Below, piece by piece: positions 1-5,081 of a DNA stretch of 5,081 bases. The stretch lies in assembly GCA_964392385.1 (NCBI GenBank), contig CAYMPR010000061.1:1-5081 (forward strand). Direction: 5' to 3'. Below the pieces are notes generated by a model. It saw only the letters and a list, made by a program, of their open reading frames with translations. It had not been told where the DNA came from and ran no database searches. Source of the DNA: MWEH01 sp964392385 (GTDB lineage Bacteria > Bacillota > Clostridia > Christensenellales > DTU072). The position numbers and the translations under genes were made by a program. How positions within the stretch are numbered: position 1 is the first letter of the stretch; each line of letters starts with the position of its first letter.

Positions 1-73
1 GGTATAGCTCAGTTGGTAGAGCGCTTGAATGGCATTCAAGAGGTCAGCGGTTCGAGACCGCTTATCTCCACCA
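1..73 (+). tRNA. tRNA-Ala(GGC), 5' end cut by window edge
   Basis: Transfer RNA that delivers alanine to GCC/GCU codons. The cloverleaf can be read directly. The D-arm stem is GCTC/GAGC. The anticodon arm CTTGA/TCAAG encloses the seven-base loop ATGGCAT, giving anticodon GGC at 31-33. The T arm is AGCGG/CCGCT around TTCGAGA. The 3' acceptor strand TATCTCC (63-69) is followed by discriminator A70 and an encoded CCA (71-73). Only four bases of the 5' acceptor strand (GGTA) are present, so three bases of the mature tRNA lie outside the window. Encoded CCA is common in Bacillota. Its promoter, and any tRNA or rRNA neighbours upstream, are not visible. Confidence 0.96.
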
Positions 74-110
74 AAAAGGTCCACACTATATGCGTTTTAA
101 GCATAAAGGC

Positions 111-140
111 ACCTAGAATAATTTCTAGGTTTTTTTATTT
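111..140 (+). terminator. Intrinsic terminator after tRNA-Ala
   Basis: An 8-bp perfect stem ACCTAGAA (111-118) / TTCTAGGT (123-130) with loop TAAT is followed by a T-rich run (131-144, broken by one A). This is a standard Rho-independent terminator and should end the tRNA transcript. A weaker 5-bp hairpin, TATGC (89-93) / GCATA (101-105), lies between the tRNA 3' end and the terminator and may be part of the trailer removed during processing. Confidence 0.9.
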
Positions 141-203
141 TTTGGGGCCGTGCACAACTTTTTATTACGCTAGTTTTTGTGCCCTTTAAATCTGGATTAT
201 TTG

Positions 204-233
204 TTGACTATGAAAAGCACGAGGATATATAAT
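204..233 (+). promoter_or_regulatory. Sigma-A-type promoter for the tetR-like gene
   Basis: TTGACT (204-209, 5 of 6 matches to the -35 consensus) is separated by 18 bases from a perfect TATAAT (228-233). Transcription would start near 240, leaving a leader of about 84 bases before the ATG at 324. The nonamer TATGAAAAG occurs just after the -35 box (209-217) and again across the end of the -10 box (233-241), 24 bases apart. This could be part of a binding site for the gene's own repressor, but that is speculative. Confidence 0.72.
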
Positions 234-323
234 ATGAAAAGAGAACGAGATTTCACTTTTGTGTTTATTTTTCTCAAATATCCAAAATGGACAGTTAATT
301 TTATTAATAGATAGGGGTTTTAA

Positions 324-914
324 ATGCAGTACAAGAAAGAAGAAGTTAATAACAGAATTGTTTCTGCTGCAAAAAATGCATTTTGGAAATGTGGTTATCG
401 TCAAACTAGCATGATACAGGTAAGTATTGATGCGAAAGTCCCCATTGGAAACCTTTACAGATATTTCCCAAGCAAAGAAGCTCTTTTTGATGCTGTCGTT
501 TTAGACGCATATAACAATTGTTTTGAGATAATTGATAGAATATACGAGGCGAGCGTAGATAAGCTTGCAAAAAGCTCAGATAAATTTATTGCAAGTACAG
601 GCGAAATAGCCGAGACACTTATGGAAATTTCAGATAATTTTTCCCAGGAGATTTTTATCTTATTAGGTAAGAGCCAAGGTAGTAAATATGAAGATTTTAG
701 AGAAAAGGTTATTTGTAGGGTTTCGGAACTGATAAGAAAGGGGTTTTTCGGGTTACAGGCAATGAATGAACCTTTAATGTCAGAGATAATGACAAAAAGT
801 CTAATGGAAGGATTTATCTCCATATTTTCGCTCGTTCCCAAAGATCAGCAGAAAAAACAAATGGAGAAGTTGATGAATTTCTTCTTTTACAAACTGGAAG
901 ATAGAATGAATTAA
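324..914 (+). CDS. TetR/AcrR-family transcriptional regulator
   Basis: A 196-residue protein, the usual length for TetR-family repressors, which bind DNA as dimers and release it when a ligand binds. The N-terminal DNA-binding domain spans about residues 8-56. It has the family's first helix (NRIVSAAKNAFWKCGY), a helix-turn-helix starting near T28, and the typical recognition-helix stretch PIGNLYRYFPSKEALF (40-55). The remaining roughly 140 residues are mostly helical, do not resemble a ligand-binding domain I can name, and would form the ligand pocket and dimer face. The start is supported by AGGGG at 313-317, six bases before the ATG. The exporter gene follows after 68 bases without a terminator, so the likely role is control of its own operon and that exporter. 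The ligand is unknown. The family call is secure; the target is inferred from position. Confidence 0.93.
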   Translation: MQYKKEEVNNRIVSAAKNAFWKCGYRQTSMIQVSIDAKVPIGNLYRYFPSKEALFDAVVLDAYNNCFEIIDRIYEASVDKLAKSSDKFIASTGEIAETLMEISDNFSQEIFILLGKSQGSKYEDFREKVICRVSELIRKGFFGLQAMNEPLMSEIMTKSLMEGFISIFSLVPKDQQKKQMEKLMNFFFYKLEDRMN

Positions 915-982
915 GGGAAATAGAAAGGCAAAAAGAAAGAATTGAATTAGTTGTTTACTTGTGGAAAGGGAATCATTATTAG

Positions 983-3772
983 ATGAAAAAAATTGCTAGA
1001 TTGGTTGTAAATCATAAATTAGTAACGGTAATAATTTTTGCTGTTTTAACAGTTATTGCCGTTGTTTGCATTCCTTTTGTCAATATTAATTATGACGATA
1101 CCTCATACTTACCTAAAGATTCCGCTCTTAGACAGGGATTAGATACTATGTACTCTGAATTCGGTCAGGGTGGCAATGCTACGATGATGGTCTCAAAAGT
1201 CGCTGTTGCCGATCAAGTAATTATGAACGAAGATCTTGAGAAAATCCCAGGTGTAAGCAACATGATGTGGATAGATGATCTTTTGTTATCTGAAATAATT
1301 CCTGAAGGAATGCATCCAGGAGGAGCTAGGACTTTACCTGATGCTCTAGGAATTCCAGGTGATAAACTTGTGGTAATGGTATTAGATCTTTTAAATATGA
1401 TTATGGATATTCCCCCCGAATCACGTGGTTCCATTGATGCGATTAAAAATTATATTAATATAAATGGTACAGTGCTAAGTCGTAATAGTGCTTCAGACTA
1501 CACTACTAAATGGCCCAATTATGATGGGGATTATAAAAGCTTTTACAACTTAGTAATTACTTTATTAGATTTAATTCCTGATTTAGATAATTTTGATTTG
1601 GCTCAAATTGATACTATTGCTTCTCAGCTCGATGGTTTTTATAAAAAAGACCAAAATAATAATGGATATGCTCTAGTCCAAATCTCTTTTGAGAACAGTG
1701 ACTATGATAAAATAACCCTCAGTGCGATTGATTCAATAAAAGAATATATGACCAGTAAGGGATATAAGATATCTTTAGTTGGTAATGCAGCAGTAACTCA
1801 CAATAGTGTATCAGTAATGACATCAGAAACTACTGGCGCTATGGCTATAGCGGGAGTCATTGTTTTGTTGGTTTTACTATTGACCACAACTTCATATTGG
1901 GAACCAATATTATTACTTATCCCAATGGGCGTTTCAATATTAATGAACATGGGAAGCAATTTGATAATGCCCAAAATCTCATATATGACAAATTCCATAG
2001 CAAGTGTTTTACAACTTGCCTTGACAATGGACTACTCGATATATCTATTGAATAGATTTAAGCAGGAAAAAAAGAGAGGACTTTCTAGTAATGAAGCGAT
2101 GGCTGAGGCTATGGCAAATGGAGTTAAGGCAATTTTTTCCGCATCACTAACTACAATTGCATCTTTTGTTGCATTAATGTTTATGTCATATCAGTTGGGT
2201 TTAGATATGGGAATTGTCTTAGCAAAAGGTGTGGTTTTCTCGATGCTAAGTGTTTTCCTGTTGCTTCCAGTACTAACTTTATATACCGAAAAACTTATAA
2301 CTAAAACGGCTCATAAAACATTTAATCTATCTTTTAGAAAATTTTCGAATAAACTTTTAAAGCATAGAATGTGGTTACCAATATTCCTAGTTGCCCTACT
2401 AGCAATAGGTGCAATATTTCAAGCACAAAACTTATTTACTTATGGGCAAGAATCAAGCATGGGAGGCGAAGGAACGCCGATTGCTACAGCAAGAACTGAT
2501 GTGGAAAGCATTTTTGGCAAGCAAAACCAGGGACTCATTCTTTTGGAGTATGGGTTATTTGATGAGGATAGAGATGGGAGTCTATCTGAAGTAGAAATGA
2601 CTGCCTTTAGAGCAAGAGAATTATTGCTTAGCGAAAAATTGATGGAGATATCAGGCGTAAAAAGTGTGCAAGCTTGGGCCTCTATTGAGGGTGTAGGTGC
2701 TTCAGCAATTCTTCCTGAGTCTTACAAAGCACAATTTTTAAGTGATAATAGTAGTAGAGTTATTCTGTTTTTAGATGTTCCAGAAGAGGGCGAACAAACT
2801 ACTCAAGTTGTAATGCAAATTAACTCAATTGTTGAAGAAACCTATCGAGATAGAATAGATGCTACTGGGATAACCCCATATCATATTGGTAACTCGGCAG
2901 CAACTCTTGCTATAAAGACACTTGTTACTGCAGACTATGACATAATAACGTACGTATCCTTAGCATTAGTTGCACTAATAGTGCTAGTTGCATTTAAATC
3001 ACTGCTTATCCCAATTATTCTTGTGGTTGTCATTCAGGGCGCAATTTATGTCAATATGGCTGTCCCATATTTCCAACAAGAACCAATAGTTTTTGTGGGT
3101 TATATGTTAGTTAGCGCCATACTTTTAGGAGCCACTATCGATTATGCTATAGTAGTATCCTCACATTATATGGAACATAGACAAACAATGAATAAATACA
3201 ACGCCATGCAGCACGCTTTAGCGGATTCTGCAAGAACGCTGATGACTTCAGCGGGCATACTAACATTCTCTGGCCTTGCAATTGCTTTAACTACATCATC
3301 TCCCGCAACTGCTGTTTTTGGAAATGCAATATTTAGAGGTGGAATACTTTCCTTCTTGTTTGTAGTTACTCTTTTACCACAACTTCTAGTAATTTTTGAC
3401 GGAGCAATTAGAGCAACAACTATTCGTGGAAAACAATTAATGATAGATAATAAATTGGCGTCAATTGCACCAGATGTAACTGAATCAGCGGTTTTACCAA
3501 TTGCTGCTAGAAAGAAGAGACCATCCCAAGTAGAGCGTGAACAAGAAATAAGAAATGCAATAATTGCAGGAATAGAATCGCATAGGGGTGAAACTGAGGA
3601 TGATTATAATACAAAAAACCTAAGCATTAAGAGCTCAAATATAAATCAAGCTCTTCCAAATTACATGGAAGAAACAGTGTCGCTTTTTGAAGAGGGAAAA
3701 GAAGAATTAGAAGATAGTGATTTCATTCCACCTGAAAGCAAGAAGAATAAAAACATAGAGCCCAAAGATTAA
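983..3772 (+). CDS. MMPL/RND-family exporter with EF-hand-like insertion
   Basis: A 929-residue inner-membrane exporter of the MMPL branch of the RND superfamily, expected to use proton flow to move a hydrophobic or lipid-like substrate. The layout is two repeats of one helix, a large outer domain and five helices. Approximate positions are TM1 13-33, outer domain 1 34-283, TM2-6 284-432, TM7 464-482, outer domain 2 483-652 and TM8-12 653-806. TM4 carries D350-Y351 and TM10 carries D720-Y721, matching the Asp-Tyr proton-relay pairs of mycobacterial MmpL3. Each outer domain ends in a matching VGNAAVT / IGNSAAT motif. Unusual parts are a roughly 106-residue insertion in outer domain 1, a DxDxDG calcium-type loop at 527-538 and a charged 119-residue C-terminal tail. 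An in-frame TAG directly precedes the ATG, so the start cannot be earlier. The only Shine-Dalgarno candidate, AAAGGG at 965-970, is 12 bases away, suggesting modest translation. The substrate is unknown. Confidence 0.93.
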   Translation: MKKIARLVVNHKLVTVIIFAVLTVIAVVCIPFVNINYDDTSYLPKDSALRQGLDTMYSEFGQGGNATMMVSKVAVADQVIMNEDLEKIPGVSNMMWIDDLLLSEIIPEGMHPGGARTLPDALGIPGDKLVVMVLDLLNMIMDIPPESRGSIDAIKNYININGTVLSRNSASDYTTKWPNYDGDYKSFYNLVITLLDLIPDLDNFDLAQIDTIASQLDGFYKKDQNNNGYALVQISFENSDYDKITLSAIDSIKEYMTSKGYKISLVGNAAVTHNSVSVMTSETTGAMAIAGVIVLLVLLLTTTSYWEPILLLIPMGVSILMNMGSNLIMPKISYMTNSIASVLQLALTMDYSIYLLNRFKQEKKRGLSSNEAMAEAMANGVKAIFSASLTTIASFVALMFMSYQLGLDMGIVLAKGVVFSMLSVFLLLPVLTLYTEKLITKTAHKTFNLSFRKFSNKLLKHRMWLPIFLVALLAIGAIFQAQNLFTYGQESSMGGEGTPIATARTDVESIFGKQNQGLILLEYGLFDEDRDGSLSEVEMTAFRARELLLSEKLMEISGVKSVQAWASIEGVGASAILPESYKAQFLSDNSSRVILFLDVPEEGEQTTQVVMQINSIVEETYRDRIDATGITPYHIGNSAATLAIKTLVTADYDIITYVSLALVALIVLVAFKSLLIPIILVVVIQGAIYVNMAVPYFQQEPIVFVGYMLVSAILLGATIDYAIVVSSHYMEHRQTMNKYNAMQHALADSARTLMTSAGILTFSGLAIALTTSSPATAVFGNAIFRGGILSFLFVVTLLPQLLVIFDGAIRATTIRGKQLMIDNKLASIAPDVTESAVLPIAARKKRPSQVEREQEIRNAIIAGIESHRGETEDDYNTKNLSIKSSNINQALPNYMEETVSLFEEGKEELEDSDFIPPESKKNKNIEPKD

Positions 3773-3800
3773 AACATATATTTCGATAAATATATTTGTT
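3773..3800 (+). repeat. AT-rich hairpin just after the exporter stop codon
   Basis: ATATATTT (3776-3783) and AAATATAT (3788-3795) are perfect inverted repeats around CGAT. An outer AACA/TGTT pairing (3773-3776 with 3797-3800) is possible if two T residues bulge. It begins at the first base after the TAA. It lacks a GC-rich stem and a T tract, so it is not a convincing intrinsic terminator; it may weakly mark or protect the mRNA 3' end. Confidence 0.4.
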
Positions 3801-3836
3801 AGATATAGCTATTGATAAGAATTAGAAAGACAAGAC

Positions 3837-3865
3837 TTGACATTTAGACAATTATCAATTAATAT
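3837..3865 (+). promoter_or_regulatory. Promoter of the TPP-riboswitch/thiT unit
   Basis: A perfect -35 box TTGACA (3837-3842) lies 17 bases upstream of TAATAT (3860-3865, 4 of 6 matches to the -10 consensus). Transcription would begin near 3872, about ten bases before the aptamer's first helix, as expected for a riboswitch leader. This makes thiT a transcription unit separate from the exporter operon. Confidence 0.75.
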
Positions 3866-3882
3866 GTGATTACAATTTAATA

Positions 3883-3955
3883 GCTAGGGGTGGCGGACAA
3901 CCGCCTGAGATTACACCCTTTGAACTTGATGGAGTTAATACTCCCGAAAGAAAGC
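3883..3955 (+). promoter_or_regulatory. TPP riboswitch aptamer (THI box)
   Basis: This RNA element binds thiamine diphosphate and controls the gene downstream. The THI-box pieces occur in order. P2 is GGGTG (3888-3892) with CACCC (3914-3918). P3 is a very short GGCGG/CCGCC stem (3892-3896 with 3901-3905, loop ACAA). The pyrimidine-sensing CTGAGA is at 3905-3910. P4 is CTT (3925-3927) with AAG (3948-3950), and P5 is GGAG (3931-3934) with CTCC (3941-3944) around TTAATA. P1 is weak: only GCT (3883-3885) with AGC (3953-3955) is clear. P3 is near the minimum size for the class, and CGAAAG replaces the more usual CGTAGG. The gene behind it is a thiamine transporter subunit, which agrees with the call. 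Confidence 0.95.
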
Positions 3956-3966
3956 AAACACGCTTT

Positions 3967-4000
3967 AGACTCTAAGATAATCTCTTGGAGTTTTTCTTTT
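3967..4000 (+). terminator. Riboswitch-controlled intrinsic terminator
   Basis: ACTCTAAGA (3969-3977) pairs with TCTTGGAGT (3983-3991), nine base pairs with one T-G wobble and a five-base loop. The stem can extend by two weaker pairs (3967-3968 with 3992-3993). TTTTTCTTTT (3991-4000) follows. It sits between the aptamer and the thiT ribosome binding site and leaves that site free, so control should be by transcription termination. An alternative fold uses ACTCC (3940-3944) plus AAGA (3948-3951) against 3983-3991. It consumes the 3' strands of P5 and P4 and blocks the terminator, giving a simple ON state when ligand is low. Confidence 0.85.
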
Positions 4001-4012
4001 GTAAGTTTGGCT

Positions 4013-4020
4013 AAGGAGGA
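4013..4020 (+). promoter_or_regulatory. Strong ribosome binding site for thiT
   Basis: AAGGAGGA is a near-perfect Shine-Dalgarno sequence. Its AGGAGG core lies four bases from the ATG at 4024, somewhat close, but it fixes this start. The next in-frame Met is residue 68, inside the second predicted helix. The N-terminal extension of ThiT is therefore very likely translated. Confidence 0.85.
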
Positions 4021-4023
4021 TTT

Positions 4024-5007
4024 ATGTTTTCTACACCTTTTTCTGAACTTTCTTCTTACGAAAAGATTTCAACCATTTCCCTTTTCGTTACCATTGCGTT
4101 AGTTGTCGCAATTATTGTCGGCTTTATTTTGACAAGAAAAAAGAGCCAGTTACTTTTAAACAATTACTCTAAAATAATTCTTGGGGTAATAATAGGATAT
4201 TCTATTGCCCTTGTTGTAATTTTGATGTCTTTAAAGTTAATTGAATATAAAGAAGCTGGATATCTAGAAGACATGTTTAGTATAAAAACGCTTGTAGGGG
4301 CAATCAATAGTCCCGTTCAACTATATCTTTATGGCGTTTTACTTATGATAGCAATTACGAGTATAGCAATCATATTTGGAAAGAAGACAGATAATAAAGT
4401 AAGGAGCAAATCCCTTGTATATGCCTCAATATGTATTGCGATGAGTTTTGCTCTTTCATATATTAGATTTTTGGAGTTACCACAAGGGGGATCAATTACT
4501 TTTGCTAGTCTTCTACCTTTAATGATATATTCATATATTTTTGGAAGCAGAAAGGGAGTTATAGCTGGAGTAATATATGGTTTTTTACAGTTTATTCAGG
4601 CTCCTTGGTTTTATCATCCAGTTCAATTTTTTCTTGATTATCCAATAGCTTTTTCCGCTATTGGTCTAACGGGATTATTTAGAGAAGTTGGGTTGTTTAA
4701 AAACAAAAGATTTATTCAATTTGCACTTAGTGGAGTACTAGCAGTTATTATAAGGTATTTGTCCCACGTAGTAAGTGGAATATTTGTATTTGGTTCAGCG
4801 GACCCTGAAAATTATGGCGCAGTTGCTTGGAGCTTTTTATACAACGCTTTTTCCTTGGCTGATATGGCGATTTGCTTACTTATTGGAGGTTTTTTGTTTG
4901 CAAGCAAGAGCTTTAATGGGATGATGGATCCTTTAATTTATGCTACTACTGGAAAAAGTGCAACGGAAGAAACGAAGATACGAGTTATAATGCCTGGTGA
5001 AGAATAG
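4024..5007 (+). CDS. thiT: ThiT-type thiamine ECF transporter subunit with N-terminal extension
   Basis: Membrane substrate-binding (S) component of an energy-coupling factor importer for thiamine. The ThiT core begins near residue 129. Its first helix has an AxxxA motif (A139, A143), used by S components to dock on EcfT. PQGGSIT (153-159) and the stretch HPVQFFLDYPIAF (198-210) are typical of ThiT. Compared from memory with Lactococcus ThiT, D205-Y206 match Glu84-Tyr85, R244 Lys121, H248 His125, G252 Gly129 and N274 Asn151, with H248-to-N274 spacing conserved. F256 and W269 stand where Trp133 and Tyr146 are. The protein has 327 residues against about 180-200 for usual ThiT, because of three extra helices (about 16-37, 50-71, 98-118). 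The TPP riboswitch supports the substrate. No ecfA or ecfT is visible, so the energizing module must be encoded elsewhere. Confidence 0.93.
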   Translation: MFSTPFSELSSYEKISTISLFVTIALVVAIIVGFILTRKKSQLLLNNYSKIILGVIIGYSIALVVILMSLKLIEYKEAGYLEDMFSIKTLVGAINSPVQLYLYGVLLMIAITSIAIIFGKKTDNKVRSKSLVYASICIAMSFALSYIRFLELPQGGSITFASLLPLMIYSYIFGSRKGVIAGVIYGFLQFIQAPWFYHPVQFFLDYPIAFSAIGLTGLFREVGLFKNKRFIQFALSGVLAVIIRYLSHVVSGIFVFGSADPENYGAVAWSFLYNAFSLADMAICLLIGGFLFASKSFNGMMDPLIYATTGKSATEETKIRVIMPGEE

Positions 5008-5042
5008 AGAGGGATTTAGAGCGTTGTCCATCATATTGCACT

Positions 5043-5076
5043 TACTAAACAGACATTATTTTGTCTCTTGTTAGTA
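5043..5076. repeat. Imperfect inverted repeat downstream of thiT
   Basis: TACTAA (5043-5048) pairs with TTAGTA (5071-5076), and AGACA (5051-5055) pairs with TGTCT (5062-5066), with an unequal internal loop between the two helices and TTATTT at the tip. It lies 36 bases after the thiT stop codon. No T tract follows within the five bases left in the window, so a thiT terminator is possible but unproven. It could equally be a leader or operator element of the next gene. Confidence 0.4.
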
Positions 5077-5081
5077 TGATA

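Noticed and set aside
1..73. tRNA gene as an attachment site for an integrated element
   Set aside because: No integrase gene and no repeat of the tRNA 3' end are seen elsewhere in the window. The genes downstream look like ordinary chromosome content.
150..183. Imperfect inverted repeat GCACAA (152-157) / TTGTGC (177-182)
   Set aside because: Only six base pairs with a 19-base loop, and no T tract or gene start nearby. It is likely to occur by chance in AT-rich sequence.
455..841. Reverse-strand open frame of 128 codons inside the tetR-like gene
   Set aside because: It is fully antisense to a clear TetR-family gene, resembles no family I know, and shows no start signal.
951..979. Possible separate promoter for the exporter (TTGTTT, 17 bases, CATTAT)
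   Set aside because: Transcription would begin at or just inside the ATG at 983, which leaves no room for a ribosome binding site. Cotranscription with the regulator is simpler.
1649..1684. A second DxNxNG calcium-like loop (KDQNNNGYALVQ, near residues 222-233) in outer domain 1 of the exporter
   Set aside because: Position 12 of the would-be loop is Ile, not an acidic residue. The segment lines up with the SDNSSR turn of outer domain 2, so it is better explained as a beta turn before a conserved strand.
1213..1998. Reverse-strand short frames within the exporter gene
   Set aside because: They are shadows of a long, well-conserved coding frame, with no ribosome binding sites or recognisable products.
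3890..4102. Open reading frame of about 70 codons between the exporter and thiT
   Set aside because: It runs through the TPP aptamer, the terminator and the start of thiT in another frame, and has no ribosome binding site of its own. The RNA structure explains the sequence.

Overview
The window looks like chromosome from a low-GC Bacillota, most likely a member of the Clostridia. The evidence is AT-rich DNA, strong AGGAGG-type ribosome binding sites, a transcription-terminating TPP riboswitch ahead of a ThiT-type thiamine transporter subunit, and an RND/MMPL exporter with no periplasmic adaptor or outer-membrane gene beside it. All three protein genes and the partial tRNA gene are on the + strand. 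The organism call is inference from these features, not from a database match.

Layout: (1) Positions 1-73 hold the 3' part of a tRNA-Ala(GGC) gene with encoded CCA, cut by the window edge, followed by an intrinsic terminator at 111-140. (2) A sigma-A-type promoter at 204-233 leads to a TetR/AcrR-family repressor gene (324-914). After 68 bases with no terminator comes a 929-residue MMPL/RND-family exporter gene (983-3772). These two probably form a regulator-exporter operon with an unknown substrate. (3) An AT-rich hairpin follows the exporter stop codon. A near-consensus promoter (3837-3865), a complete TPP aptamer (3883-3955) and a terminator hairpin (3967-4000) then precede a thiT gene (4024-5007) with a strong Shine-Dalgarno sequence. 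(4) The last 74 bases hold only an imperfect hairpin.

How it works: the TetR-like protein probably senses a small ligand and controls itself and the exporter. The exporter has both Asp-Tyr proton-relay pairs of the MMPL family (D350-Y351, D720-Y721), so it should be driven by proton flow. The thiT unit is independent. When thiamine diphosphate is plentiful the aptamer should fold and the terminator form. When it is scarce, the 3' strands of P5 and P4 can instead pair with the terminator's 3' arm and allow readthrough.

There is no obviously new multi-gene system here. The most unusual points are a textbook EF-hand calcium-loop sequence inserted in the second outer domain of the MMPL exporter, a roughly 106-residue insertion in its first outer domain, a long charged C-terminal tail on the same protein, and an extra three-helix membrane module fused to the front of ThiT.
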